From the NCBI GenBank assembly GCA_012862575.1, contig BLSF01000035.1:62001-126000 (forward strand): a stretch of DNA of 64,000 nucleotides. Direction: 5' to 3'. The notes under the pieces are model-generated. The model searched no databases. It was given only the letters and a program-made list of their open reading frames with translations, and had not been told where the DNA came from. Both the position numbers and the translations under genes were made by a program. Shown here piece by piece: positions 30,953-41,937 of this stretch (position 1 is the first letter of the stretch; each line of letters starts with the position of its first letter). The stretch is from Parietichytrium sp. I65-24A. Taxonomy: Eukaryota; Sar; Bigyra; Thraustochytrida; Thraustochytriidae.

Positions 30953-32452
30953 TCAAGACCTCAACGATCTGGCCCGTGACCGTGCTGCAAGTCGCTCAGC
31001 TCTCTGTCTTTCGCGTCTGTCTTGGTCGCTCTCTTCAACAACGATGGTTGTCGAGGTCAAATCGGAGGTTTTATCCTCGCGCCGAATCAGCCGCTGCTCC
31101 TCTTGCGTCAAAACTCGGCTCGTTTCCAAAGCACAACAATCTAATGGTTTTGTTCCCTCCGAAGACTCGTCTACTTTGTTTTCTATGTTTTTCGGCGCGG
31201 CCGCCCCGCCATTCTCGCAGTTGAGCAATTTAATCTGTCTTTCTAAGGATGCAATCTCCATGTCTACTTTGTCCATTTCAGAGCTGTTGCCCCACCTCCT
31301 CAAATTGGCACGCTTTTGGGCTAACCGACGTAACGCCGCTTCAAGCCGGGCTTGCTCTGGATGAGGACCATCAAACGCTACTGTCGCGTCACACTTGCTT
31401 TCAAAGGAGCCACTCGTTCGATGCGATATCGTACTTGCCGTAGCTGTCAGTGTCCGGGTAGGATCTTTTGGCGGCGAGCTCAACTTTTCACCATCGATAG
31501 TCTCCGTCACGGAGGTCTCCTTCGAACCATTAAAGTCTTCTTTGAGCTTTAAGATGCGCGCGTGCACCTCTCTCGCTGTCGGACGCTCAGACGGATTGAC
31601 TTTCAGCATTGAGTCAATAAGGTCTGAAAAATTCTTTGAGTGTCTCTTCGTTTCAAGCGGGGTATATTCTCCATTGCAGATCTGCGCGGAAAGTTTGGCG
31701 ATACTACCTCCTGCGAATGGGTACTTTAAAGCAACAAGTTCATAGAAGAGCACTCCACACGACCAAATATCAGTTGGGTAAGCGTAAGGGCGATTGTCGC
31801 AAATTTCGGGACTGGCATATAGCGGCGTTCCACAGTAGGTTTCCAATAAGATGGTCTCCTCCGAAAACTCCCTACTTACTCCAAGATCACCGATCTTGAC
31901 GAAGAATGACTTGTTTTCCACTTTAGATTCTCTACCTCCCTTTCCCCCCCCACCTGAAGAGCCCAGTGATACGGGAGTCTCGGATGGGCTCAAAAGAAGA
32001 CCAGGAATTCCTCTCGCCAGTTTCGGGTCACATGAGAAAACAAGAACATTGGAGCTTTTAATATCTCTGTGCACAATTTTTCGAGAATGCAGATATGCCA
32101 ATGCGTCAAAAATTTGTTCCATGACTCGTACCACATGCAAATCTTCAAAGTAAACCCAATCCGAGACGGCATTTCTTGACTGTATTTCGCTTCGCAAGTC
32201 TCCGTGATCTGCTAGTTCCAACTCCAAGTACAGAATGCCGTGATCCCAAAAACTGTGCTCGAGCTTGATTAGGTGGTCGTGGGAGACCTTTTGCAGCAAC
32301 TCGAGCTCATTCTCCAATTTCCGTCCTTTTCCAAGCTCAGGGTGTCTTCTCTCTTTTATGACTGTTACGGCGCCATCCCTCCTCCGTCGGCAAAGCAGGA
32401 CAGCACCTTTGGCGGTTCTGTAGAGCTCCTTTTTTATCTGATATCCGTTCAT
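30953..32452 (-). CDS. Divergent NEK-like Ser/Thr protein kinase
   Basis: 499-residue kinase. The domain begins at once (MNGYQIKKEL). Present are the VxK lysine (Lys33), the catalytic loop HRDIKSSN, DLG in place of DFG, GTPLYASPE and DIWSCGVLFYE. The glycine loop is degenerate: only one Gly of GxGxxG is kept (TAKGAV). An insertion of about 40 Gly/Ser/Pro-rich residues separates the catalytic loop from DLG. The tail has a helical segment around ALRRLAQKRANLRRW and ends in a charged coiled-coil-like region (DQDRRERQRAERLAARSRAR). The general kinase call is firm. NEK affinity rests on the DLGVSR and TYCGTPLYASPE pattern and is tentative. Its 3' end converges on that of DRC9 with 232 bp between. 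Confidence 0.8.
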   Translation of the reverse strand: MNGYQIKKELYRTAKGAVLLCRRRRDGAVTVIKERRHPELGKGRKLENELELLQKVSHDHLIKLEHSFWDHGILYLELELADHGDLRSEIQSRNAVSDWVYFEDLHVVRVMEQIFDALAYLHSRKIVHRDIKSSNVLVFSCDPKLARGIPGLLLSPSETPVSLGSSGGGGKGGRESKVENKSFFVKIGDLGVSREFSEETILLETYCGTPLYASPEICDNRPYAYPTDIWSCGVLFYELVALKYPFAGGSIAKLSAQICNGEYTPLETKRHSKNFSDLIDSMLKVNPSERPTAREVHARILKLKEDFNGSKETSVTETIDGEKLSSPPKDPTRTLTATASTISHRTSGSFESKCDATVAFDGPHPEQARLEAALRRLAQKRANLRRWGNSSEMDKVDMEIASLERQIKLLNCENGGAAAPKNIENKVDESSEGTKPLDCCALETSRVLTQEEQRLIRREDKTSDLTSTTIVVEESDQDRRERQRAERLAARSRARSLRS

Positions 32453-33454
32453 TGCTGACTAGGCCTTTCTCATCCTTGCAACAACCGGGAGTTGCACTTG
32501 GTTACGTCAAAACTTCGCGCGGCGGAGAAGACGATCTGCGACGGGCTAAATGAAATACCTTGCCCCTGACACCCTTCCCTGCAAAGTATTGAACAGCTTT
32601 TCTTCAGACGGCCCTCCTTAGACCAAAGACTGCACCGCTTCGCTTCAGAAATGTGGTCAGTGCGGCCTGTCTGCCTGTAGAAAACGCTGCCGTCCTCGCG
32701 CTCTTCAGGGCGCTCGATTTGATCGTGAGACTTGGCTTGGCCGGGAAAGCTGTTCGTACCGGTAAAAAGAGCTATCTGGTACTCCTATCTTTACTCGTCG
32801 ACAACTGTAGGGGCCTACCAGAAAGGTCAATTCTTGGCGAGTGCAGACTTTTGAGCCAATAACTGCACTGCACCGAAATAGCAATTATTGGCGAGAGAAA
32901 CTGTTGAGGAGGTGTGACAAACATGCCCATTCTGCCTTTCCATCTTTACCTAAGGGCAGGGCTACTTGCCACACCTCATGATGCTGACCGCGATTTTGCA
33001 AGACGTTGACGGCAGGCACCAGTTGCACAGTTTGGCCCGCGAGGGTTGACGTTGATCAGTCGCCAAATAGTATCTCGAACATGATTCAGTTAAGTGAGCG
33101 AGCACACACAGGCTGTTGGGGACTCGGAAGAGGCTAAAGGGGCGGGAGTTTATGAGAGAAGCCATTTGAATGTCCTCGAAAAACAAGTTTGGGTTGAGAA
33201 AAATTGAGCAGCTCACTCTTCGTTCAAATTTGTTCTCGGTCTCAGATTCTGACTAAAACATAGCGTGCGACAGTGTACATCATGAAATGTATTCAAGGTA
33301 GGTAGATCTTCAATAAAAACAAGTTGAGTTCTATTTTGAAATTACTTTCGCTTTGTCCTAACAAAGTGCGGCCAAAACTCGCCAACCGAATCGATGACGA
33401 AGGTTGTCTGATTTTGGATTTCTAATCAGCCTCCATAACCCATAGCATCTCAAC
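32453..33454. other. Spacer, no gene seen
   Basis: Holds the upstream region of the NEK-like kinase gene and the 3' region of the Pho88-like gene. Short open frames show no domain, and no notable repeats were seen. Confidence 0.55.
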
Positions 33455-34093
33455 CTAGTTGAGCTTGCGCGACTTCTTCTTCCCGCCTTTCTTCTCCTTC
33501 TTATCAGGAACGCCCTCTGGCCGGTCAAAGTTTCGAACGTAATTGACATACTTTCTCTGCCAAGCTTGGGCCATTCCCCCCTTTGGCTCTGGCCAAGGGC
33601 GCTTGAGCTCGCGATTGATCTTCTCGTCCTTGTTTCGGATGTAGATCTTGAAAAAAGGCGAATCCCACAATAACCGAGGCTGGACGAAAATGGCTGCCAC
33701 AAGGACAGGAGTAGTGTTGAAGAAGTAATACACCATGAATGTCATTCCAGTAGTCATGGCAACTTTAGTTCCCAATTCTTGTAGCTTCACCAGGTCATAG
33801 TCCTTATAAGTCATCTGCACCTTATCGTCTCCGTCTGCCGGGTCCACGAACGTTTGCATCTCAGTAGAGTAGAGTTGCGAAGGGCGCACAAAGACGATAC
33901 TGTCCTTATTTGGCCCTGTTACCGAGCGAAAGTAAAAGTAGCCCATGAGGAGCGCGGTCATCATGGTCACGCCTGCCACTACCATTTGCAGATAGAACAC
34001 ATTTTCGGGGTTCTCGAAGTCAAATGATTGACGCACGAGCAAGATCGTTCCTGGTACAACGAAGTACCCTGCCGTTCGGAGCAAGAAACTCAT
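33455..34093 (-). CDS. SND3/Pho88 family ER membrane protein
   Basis: 212-residue ER membrane protein of the Pho88 family; yeast Pho88/Snd3 works in SRP-independent targeting of membrane proteins and affects phosphate transport. Family signatures are the SFDFENPENVFYLQMV helix start, VQMTYKDYDLVKLQ before the next helix, MTFMVYYFFNTTPVLV, SPFFKIYI and LKRPWPEPKGGM. The tail is strongly basic (KKEKKGGKKKSRKLN). Start: the frame is open to 34405, but homology begins at MSFLLRTAGYFVV (ATG 34093); the upstream 104 codons are Arg/Pro-rich and unlike any family member, so they are taken as leader. The assignment is confident; whether it acts in targeting here is inferred. Confidence 0.85.
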   Translation of the reverse strand: MSFLLRTAGYFVVPGTILLVRQSFDFENPENVFYLQMVVAGVTMMTALLMGYFYFRSVTGPNKDSIVFVRPSQLYSTEMQTFVDPADGDDKVQMTYKDYDLVKLQELGTKVAMTTGMTFMVYYFFNTTPVLVAAIFVQPRLLWDSPFFKIYIRNKDEKINRELKRPWPEPKGGMAQAWQRKYVNYVRNFDRPEGVPDKKEKKGGKKKSRKLN

Positions 34094-34759
34094 CTTGACA
34101 GAGTTCGCCAACCTGTGTCGCGTCACAGCTACTGGCCCTCCCTTCCTCTCTTGGAGCCTGCTGAATTCGCGAACCGGAGCTACCTTCTCTCTCGCTGGAT
34201 TACGCGCTCGCCTCGCTGGTACGGGCTTTGTGCGGCTAAGGTCTGGCGAGCGGACCTCGGTATACTCGGTATAATGGAAGTAAAAGTGCGAGGACTCTGG
34301 ACTCTCCCTCCATTCGCTAGCTCTAACCCTGAGACTGCCCTTTCTGTGACAGAGAATGTAATAGCACTTGGGCCTACATTTTCCCGTAGTAGGCCGATAT
34401 GACACCTGTCAGGTAGGTACTAGTAATTCATGATAAGTGACATTGAGAGCGCAGAACACTATGACTGTGTCTTAGTTACTGAGAACCGAAGTGAAATTAG
34501 TGAAATGGTCGGTTCTGGGCCAATTGATCACAAATGATCACAGTCCATTTTCCCCAGGTATCGCTCGCAATTGAGCCAAATCCTTCTCTTCGCAATGAGT
34601 GCTTCAGCTCCGAAATACGGCTTTGGCCTAGAGTTTTCAGTTGAAAGAGATTGGTGGTTCTTCAGAGTAATACCGGATAGGTAAATCAAATATAAAAAGA
34701 AGAGAGACTTTTAAATATATTGTACAAATATTGAAACAATATCTCACATACTCCGAGAC
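34094..34759. other. Spacer between Pho88-like and small membrane protein genes
   Basis: No gene recognised. The first 310 bases continue the open frame of the Pho88-like gene upstream of its likely start. The rest is AT-rich and probably the 3' region of the next gene. Confidence 0.5.
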
Positions 34760-35071
34760 TCAAAACTCGGGTGTTTTGGGGACAACAATAGCTCGGTTGG
34801 GGTCCACACTTTGATGCGGAAATTCCGATGAAAGTTTGCGGTTCCTCACGCGGACCATCCCATCCATCTCCGTCACAATGTCATCTGTGTTGCGACAGTC
34901 GCGAAGTAATCGAAGAAGCAGGCAAAAGGAGAACAGACCTATGACCAGCGCAGCTACGAGGAGGGCAATAATCTCTGCAGCCAATCGCCCGCCCTCCGGT
35001 TTCTCTCCAAGAAGCTCGCGGGAAGCCCGCAAAGACAGCCCGTGGGCTATTCGAACAATGCCGTCTTCCAT
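34760..35071 (-). CDS. Small single-pass membrane protein, unknown function
   Basis: 103-residue frame from an ATG at 35071, not recognised. It has a charged N-terminus with an Arg/Leu helix, one clear membrane segment (LAAEIIALLVAALVIGLFSF and on to about residue 58) and a polar C-terminal half with acidic and basic residues (RNTDDIVTEMDGMVRVRNRK). Positive charges flank both sides of the helix, so topology is uncertain. It may be a real small gene because the composition is that of a tail-anchored or type III protein and the frame is not low in complexity. No homologue comes to mind; a chance frame cannot be ruled out. Confidence 0.5.
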   Translation of the reverse strand: MEDGIVRIAHGLSLRASRELLGEKPEGGRLAAEIIALLVAALVIGLFSFCLLLRLLRDCRNTDDIVTEMDGMVRVRNRKLSSEFPHQSVDPNRAIVVPKTPEF

Positions 35072-37706
35072 CGTAATATTCGCTTACCAATATCAGTGCT
35101 CAATGTGCTCAGTTGGCAGTTGGTGCAAAGGTCAATGTCAACGACCTTCTTCCACTGTCAGTTGCGGTATTGCACCTTCCGTCAGCTTGCGAATCCCAAG
35201 CAAGCACTCCGCCTGACACCTGCTATTATGTTTTGATGCGACTCTCTACAGCGGCTAGGACGAGGCAGTAGAATTCTGAATAACTCTGATTCGATTGATC
35301 GCATGAATTGCATGTGATCAGCACAGGAGAATCTCACCATCTCACACCAGAAGTAGTTTACACTGTTTACACTCTGTTTACACCGCGACAATGGCATTGA
35401 GCGAAGCCAACGTGCCGGTACTAGGTACTACAGTATTGGCCGTGAGCAAGTGCAGTTGCAACCCCTGAAATTTGCACTGCCATTTGTGTCATAGCGGGGT
35501 ATGCAGTACTCAGAATCAGTACCGCTGCTACAGTCAGGTGTCGCATAGATTCAAGTCCGAACCACGGCGAACCCCTGCAAACCTAACCTGGGGTGATGAT
35601 TGCTCAAAGTAGCGAATGACAAGAATCGGAAAGAGTGGCGAGAGCACTGGCAAGCAAGCATTCGTGTCAAAATGTAAATCGCTCAAATGTGGACAGCTGC
35701 TGTAGACAGCGACCTTGGCAACGAATCAGAAGCACAGACCGGCACTCGCACCCAAAAAGGTTTCTAAGATTTTCTAAGATCTAGACATCATGGTAAAACA
35801 AATCGGTTTGTGTGACCAGTCTGTAGCCTCGGTAGATTCCCAAGAAGTTTTGATTGATTGTTGAACTTGTTGGCAAACAAAGCCAATCCTTTCGTATGAT
35901 TGCACCAGTATGCTCCAGTTGCTCGTCATGAGGTGTGCACCACCGGGCCTATGGAACCCAGTAGCTGGTCCTGGCGACGCCATAGACTTTTGATTAAAGA
36001 TGCATAGATAAATAGCTACGACCGTGGACCTTCTACCTACGACTGACCAGTAATCCAACGTGGTCTGTGTGTGATGTGAATGACTCGGAGCTACCGTCAT
36101 CACTTTCGAGTCGGAAGTACAAAAAAGGAAAGGGTGCATCGGACCATCTCTCATCATCTCTCATCTCTCAAAAACCCTCAAATCAATCTCAGGCGACTGC
36201 TGACTCAAACGGTTGTCCACAGTTTACGCGACTTTCATCTGGCACATCGCGCTAACGGACTTAGAGTTGAAAGATTGGACTGACAGGGTTGATGACTGAC
36301 CTCCTTTTCTTTCTATGTCCGCTGTTCGACGAGGAGGTCTCATGCTTCCAAAATTCAAATTGACTCACGGTCAGTTTTTAATGGGCTGAATTGTTCTTGA
36401 GAAGGCCTTGAAGGCTCTGGAATCTGTCAGCGTTAGCGACAGCGACAGTGACTCGAGGCAGAAGGCTTTTGCAAGAGCACAACATTTTACTGGGTCTGAT
36501 TGTTAACGCACTATCGTGTCAACTGGCATGACGTGCATGACGCTTCTTCGACTGGGACCTTTTCGCCAGCACTCCAGCTCTAGCTTCTTGCCATCTCCTG
36601 TCTGTGGTCCAAGACACTCCAAGACTAACTGTGAAGCAAAGCGATCGTCAGGATTCACGAATATCAGGAATCGGACTTCTTCATTGGCGTCATAACGAAA
36701 GGGTCCGGCAATGGCCAGCCTCACTGATACATCCAAGACGCGGACCAGCGGTGCTCAAACACTGAGTCCAATCCTCGAGTGCCGGAACAGTACCGTAGCA
36801 CGAGTACTACTGACACCTGCTCTGGGGCTCAAGGATGCTCAAGGCGTCGCTCTCATTTTGATTTTGATATCAAGCCAGTGCTTTGAAACTCACGCGAAAT
36901 TCATTACGAAATTCTGTTTGGTCCATTACCTGAAATCGATGAGCCAGACTTGCAATAATGTACTCGAGTACCTGTTAGCGCTACTAGAGTACTATTACCG
37001 GTCCCAGTACCTTAGTACAAAATTTACAATTCACAGTTCTGATGATTCTCGAATCGTGAAGAACACACCCCAATTAAGATCTACCTACTGTACAGCATAG
37101 TACGAATTTGGAAAGTATGGGGAAGTTGCACAGAGAACACCTAGCCTCGACCACGAGCGAGAGGAGAGGAAATGTCGCTCACCATTTTACCACTTGGAGA
37201 AAGACCTTTCTTCGCCTTGTTGGGACGCTGATTCTAGGTGAGCCCCTCCCTGCGGACCAGAATTTCACGCCCAACCCAGATACCGGTCCTGCGTGTCAAT
37301 CGGTGGAGAACTAAGCGTACAAAACGAACTTCGGCAGCAAGTTATCGTGGTCGAGCAGAGAAGGTCTTGCGGCGTCAGATGTTCGGGCAACGCAAAACAA
37401 ACCAGAGTGTCATGGAACTGGGCTCTTGATGAGCATCCATGGCTACGGCAGTTAGCAAGTGTCGCCACAAGCTAAAGCTCCAGGTGTTGCGAATGGAGCG
37501 AAGAATCGAGACCTGCACGCTGCAAAGAATATCTTGCTGCGTTGTATCAGAGCAGGGAGTCTGGCATCCGCGACGAGTTTGTGAGTCAAGCTTAGACGGG
37601 AAGCACGCTTTCAGGTCAGACCAAAGTTTAGCTGTTCAGTGCAAATGCTGAATCCAGTGTAAAAAAATTATTGGCAAACAAAACTACTGTAGCACAGTAA
37701 ACAAGG
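35072..37706. other. 2.6-kb spacer, no gene seen
   Basis: One of the two longest gene-free stretches. GTAC-centred palindromes cluster at 35408-35525 and 36780-37020, including the perfect GTACTCGAGTAC at 36960-36971. Short frames (for example 36503-36736, -) have no domain. At about 35491-35570 a TAGCGGGG box and an ATTCAAGTCC box faintly recall tRNA promoter boxes but no cloverleaf forms. Confidence 0.5.
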
Positions 37707-39305
37707 TCATTCATTTGGGACGTAGAGCAGGAGCGGATCTTGAACTTGGAGCGGGCCCCAAACCGGTTCTGGCTTGTCCGACTTGGAGCTTGTCTTCGGG
37801 GCCAGTGAGGTCTGCCCCGTGAATAGCGATCCTCTCCTATTGGAATTGCCGCTGTTCATTCGCACCAAGGAGCGCCGTTTCACGAGGCCGCCAACATTCA
37901 GATCACCATTCGGCGGAGGGACTGCAACAAGATCACCAGGCGCGTGGGCCGCAACAGACTTTGCGTCGAAGGAATTCGGCTTGCGGATTAGGTTAGAATT
38001 CATCTGGCGCGACGCCGACTGTGGGGTAAGCTGTGTGTTTTCCGTGATGCTCGTAGAAAAGAAACCCTCGTCATCTTCCGACAAGACCAATGGCAGCAAA
38101 TCAGAGTCCAATCTCGAAGAGTGTTTCCGGCTGAAGAAGCCTTTAGGTGAAGCTCCGCTTGGAGACTCAACATTTTGCAAATAATTGAAGAGCGGTATAT
38201 CGTGAGCACCGCGCGGCGATACGGATCCAGAAACACCACTTGCCAGCCGAGGAGAAACGCACATAGGTGCATAAGAAGCGAAGCTCATCTTTCGGTAGAA
38301 TGGCAAGGGGTCAAGAACAGAGTGAAGGTCGCAACTTGCTGCGATGCTTTCGATGGTGTCTTCCGAGCCGGCCTTCGTTTTTATCTTTGCTGGCACTTCA
38401 TCTACTCCAACAGTCCATGCCAAAGATGAGGAGTCACAGCTTTGCTGCTCCACTTGGGTGTGCGCATACACAAGAGTTGGCGGTGGTAGACTTGCCGGTA
38501 TATCTTGTTCAAGAGGAGTGTAGGTTCCTGTACGTCGTGCCGGTTCCGAAGATCTGAGTGCCTTTGCGGGCTTTGGAATCGACAAGAGGTCAATCGCGGC
38601 GTCCAAAACTTTCCGTTGGTCAATAAAGCCTTTCAGAGTATCCTTATCCGTCAGATTCAGCTCCGCACTAAGCCTCTCGAAAAGTTTTCGCATTGTGGCT
38701 CTCCGCTCGCGCTCTCTCTCAGATTTCAGTGCCTTCTTATTCTGCTCCACTCTCTTGCGGGGTTGGTCATTGTTGCTGTTAGCTCGTGTGCGAGGTGTGT
38801 AGATAGACGTGAGAGCTGATGGCTCCTTTTTGCGCTTCTGCGCCTGTGGCTGCCGGTCCCACGATTGGACCTGGATAGCATCATCGTGATTCGGGGCTGA
38901 GGTGTCCACCTTTAAACCACTTTTAGAAGATTGCTGCGCCTTGGAGCAGTCAAAATTGTTCGCCTCAGAGTCCACCAAGCACGCAACGACTTTTGCATAG
39001 TCACTGGGTTCCACGTTCGCCTGCTTGCGCTCTTCATGCGCTTCGTCAGGTAGCATGCTGAATACATTTGGATCAGAGGCAAGGTTTCTCGGGGAATTGT
39101 CGGATGCGTGTCTTGTGATTTGCTTTGCTTTCCCGAGAGCCATCGGGTTCCAAGAGCCGCCGTGCTCTAACGAGTCGCCGAAACCTTCAAACGACAGCTC
39201 CTCCTTCATTGAGTTTGCAAAAAAGCCATCCAAACTAGAGCTCTCGTCAAACGTTGCCGCATGGCGCTGCCGACCGCGATGGCCCGAGGGCTCGCTGCTC
39301 TCCAT
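37707..39305 (-). CDS. bHLH transcription factor
   Basis: 532-residue, mostly disordered, Ser-rich protein with one bHLH domain at about residues 188-245. The basic part matches the E-R-x-R-R core (ERERRATMRKLFERL), with Arg where most families have the following Asn; helix one ends SAELNL, and helix two is FIDQRKVLDAAIDLLS. An E-box-type DNA contact is therefore plausible. Upstream is an NLS-like basic cluster (QKRKKE, and RKRVEQNKKALK). The region after the bHLH has no further domain. Start ATG 39305. It diverges from the SHIPPO-repeat gene over an 1148-bp spacer. Target genes unknown. Confidence 0.8.
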   Translation of the reverse strand: MESSEPSGHRGRQRHAATFDESSSLDGFFANSMKEELSFEGFGDSLEHGGSWNPMALGKAKQITRHASDNSPRNLASDPNVFSMLPDEAHEERKQANVEPSDYAKVVACLVDSEANNFDCSKAQQSSKSGLKVDTSAPNHDDAIQVQSWDRQPQAQKRKKEPSALTSIYTPRTRANSNNDQPRKRVEQNKKALKSERERERRATMRKLFERLSAELNLTDKDTLKGFIDQRKVLDAAIDLLSIPKPAKALRSSEPARRTGTYTPLEQDIPASLPPPTLVYAHTQVEQQSCDSSSLAWTVGVDEVPAKIKTKAGSEDTIESIAASCDLHSVLDPLPFYRKMSFASYAPMCVSPRLASGVSGSVSPRGAHDIPLFNYLQNVESPSGASPKGFFSRKHSSRLDSDLLPLVLSEDDEGFFSTSITENTQLTPQSASRQMNSNLIRKPNSFDAKSVAAHAPGDLVAVPPPNGDLNVGGLVKRRSLVRMNSGNSNRRGSLFTGQTSLAPKTSSKSDKPEPVWGPLQVQDPLLLYVPNE

Positions 39306-40453
39306 CCTTCAGGGTACTTGCGCGATCCAGAGCTGCGTTCGCAGAATGCCCAGCGCTCAGCCGATTTCAACTCCGACAATGCTCTGCCTTCTTTGCAAAA
39401 CACGCGCCTGTGCCTCGCTCCAAGCTTCTTTGCACAAGAACGAAACGCAAAACGTGTACACACGCAATTACGCTTTAAACGTGTGTAGGTTCAGTCGAAC
39501 CATACCACCATGCTAACGCAAACCTTGATCAGGGTGGAGGGAAGCGGGTGTAGTCTCGTGAGAATGGATTTTTTTCCTCTCATGCATTTGCACAACACTT
39601 TACACAAAAAAAGCGATTAAGACAGGGACACGGACTAGGGCACATGCAGTCATTGCACGCCAGTGCTATGGAAATGAAGCTCCTTTTTAGCAAGCCCAAT
39701 TCTTACATTCGTATTTGCCACGGCCGGTGATCCGGGTTAATTTCTGCACTGTTGTTGTGCAAAAAGCGCAGCGAACAAGATTGCAAAGTTACTCACTGTC
39801 AGTCTAAGACTACTTCAAGCGACAGCATTGGTCGGTGTGTGCCATGGAACGTCAGACACTTGGCAATGTGGGAGATGGACCTTATAGGGCAGCATCTTAG
39901 GCAAACGCGAGTGAAAACTATTTCACGTCTCGTGAAAAATCCATCTTTTGCAATCTGGACCCTTCGCTTTACCAGAGCTCTAAGCGGGACTATGAGTGTG
40001 AACTCGCCTTTGGACCCTAGGAATTTTGGGCAAAGATCCGTTACGTACAAAATTCGCGTCGGCACAGCAGTCACTGGACTGAGCACCATGGCGACCGCGA
40101 CCGCCGTGGCACCTTGCCCGTGGTCGCAACCAGAATTGTGACCATGACTGGCAACGCGACGCTGGGTGACAGTACTGGCACACTTGATCTCGTGCCAGCT
40201 TTCGATGAAGCTCAACTTACGAATGAGAAATGAACTTATGCCAGTGGTCACAGAGTACAACTGTTTAATGTAGTACTATACCGTAGTGAGGCGTCCGAGT
40301 TCGAGCCTCCGAGTCCATAGGCGTCCCATCGGATAGATTCTCCGGAACGCAATGTCAGCACCAGACGTCCCGGTCGAACAGATTTAAGCAGGTGAAGCAG
40401 ATGGTGACAAGTGCCGACGCGGTGAAAACGCCGGTCAGTGGGTGACGCGTACC
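39306..40453. other. Divergent spacer between bHLH and SHIPPO-repeat genes
   Basis: No gene seen. It contains a short GACCGCGACCGCCGTGGC segment near 40094 and ordinary mixed sequence; GTAC palindromes are scarce here compared with other divergent spacers. Confidence 0.5.
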
Positions 40454-41767
40454 ATGGGACACGGCGGTCGCAGACGCTGGGGGCATGATGCGGAGATAGA
40501 ACGTAAGATCGAGGAGGAGAGACAGCGTCGCGCTTTGCAAGCAAAGGAGAAACAGCAGCGACGCAAGGCCCAGCCGAAACTAATGCAAGGGGATGCAAGA
40601 CTCGGACCGGGATCGTACGCAATTGAGAATGCTGACTCACAAATCTTCCCGAGGTCAAAGAAAGCAACCATTACCACACACAAGCGAGAGGGGAGCGAAA
40701 GGGAAGAATGCTTGCCGGCTACAACTTATGAAAGCCATCCAGAACTTGCCGAACGCCTCGTTCGGCCAAACAGTCCTTCTACTACCTTTTCAAGGACTCC
40801 AAAGCTAACTGACAATTTTATCAGCTCCCCAGGGCCAGGAGAATACGACACAGTTCGCGCGCTAAGTCAGACACTTGAGAACACCAACAATGCAATCGAA
40901 TGGCGCGAAGAGAAAGAGAAGGTTGCCCTTGCCAAAAACCCGGGACCTGGGGATTACGACTTGAACCACGCATCAGATTTTATACATTCTAGCACACCAA
41001 GCGCGATGCTTTCCACGACGGGCAGGGATGAGCGGACGCGGCTTTATTTTGGAAAGGAGTTCACACCGTCACAGGACCAATCCGAAAAAGGGGAGCAATT
41101 GTTTGTTTGCTCCACCTTTCACCATCCACTGTACCGAAGCCCGGGAGTTCGAATTGGAGAGAGACCAAGAACGAGTGAGCAGGTTCTCCGGCCGAACCTA
41201 GTGAAGGACTGGAAAGAATCTCCAAGAATTAGAGTTGACCCATACGAGTGGTTGAGACACATGGACAAGACGACTAGAAACCCTACTCGAAGCAGAGCAA
41301 ACTCGCCTCATGAAATTGACAGAGGGACTTTACCTGCAACAAAAGGTTTTGCTTTCTCCAAGCAGCTTGGGAAAAAGCAAGATCTCTCAATACTCACTCC
41401 TAGTCCGGGGCCCAAGTACCTCGCAAAGACTACCAGCGAAACGGGGTTTAAGCCAACTGGCCCAACCTTCGCAAGGCCTCTGAAGATCACAACAACACCC
41501 AAAAAGCTAGAGCCTCAAAAAACGAAAAGCCCAGCGAAGAAAATCATCGGCAAAAGTCCCTCGAAAAAAAGTGATCAGATTGGCCAAATGGGCAAATCTT
41601 CTATTGCTCGGAAGGATACTTCTCCTCCAAACACAGCAATATCCTCGTCCCGGGCTTCCGTAAGCACAGCTACGGATCGCAGCACGGAGGCTGCCCAAGA
41701 AATGGCAAGCGCGACTCTGTTTCTTGACCTCGACCCACATCAAGAGCTTGTGTATGACGCTTTTTAA
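40454..41767 (+). CDS. SHIPPO (STPGR)-repeat protein, likely ciliary microtubule-associated
   Basis: 437-residue basic protein from ATG 40454 (ACCATGG context; the frame opens four codons earlier only with GTG). It carries spaced Pro-Gly-Pro repeats of the SHIPPO/STPGR type: LGPGSYAI near 51, SPGPGEYDT near 124, NPGPGDYDL near 162 and SPGPKYLA near 316. In animals and protists such proteins (ODF3/CIMAP group) line or associate with axonemal microtubules. The N-terminus is a charged helix (EIERKIEEERQRRALQAKEK) and the tail is Lys/Ser/Pro-rich and probably microtubule-binding. Class assignment is good, the exact orthologue is not. Its 3' end converges on the KDEL receptor gene with 170 bp between. 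Confidence 0.78.
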   Translation: MGHGGRRRWGHDAEIERKIEEERQRRALQAKEKQQRRKAQPKLMQGDARLGPGSYAIENADSQIFPRSKKATITTHKREGSEREECLPATTYESHPELAERLVRPNSPSTTFSRTPKLTDNFISSPGPGEYDTVRALSQTLENTNNAIEWREEKEKVALAKNPGPGDYDLNHASDFIHSSTPSAMLSTTGRDERTRLYFGKEFTPSQDQSEKGEQLFVCSTFHHPLYRSPGVRIGERPRTSEQVLRPNLVKDWKESPRIRVDPYEWLRHMDKTTRNPTRSRANSPHEIDRGTLPATKGFAFSKQLGKKQDLSILTPSPGPKYLAKTTSETGFKPTGPTFARPLKITTTPKKLEPQKTKSPAKKIIGKSPSKKSDQIGQMGKSSIARKDTSPPNTAISSSRASVSTATDRSTEAAQEMASATLFLDLDPHQELVYDAF

Positions 41768-41937
41768 ACTCTCTGTTTTTATTCATATTGGTTTTAAGAG
41801 CGCTACTTGCTAAATCTCTTTCTGGTTCAAATGAAAAAGAGACGCCATTCAACTCTGCTTGGCTTGAAAGATCTTTGAATCTGGCCACGTGAAGGGCGCG
41901 TCGAGTGTCACCGTCCCATTTGGTGTGAGCCTCTCTC

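Noticed and set aside
32653-32862. Small + strand frame near the NEK-like kinase
   Set aside because: No motif, short, and no sign of coding composition.
35491-35570. Possible tRNA promoter boxes
   Set aside because: No cloverleaf can be drawn and the acceptor arms do not pair.
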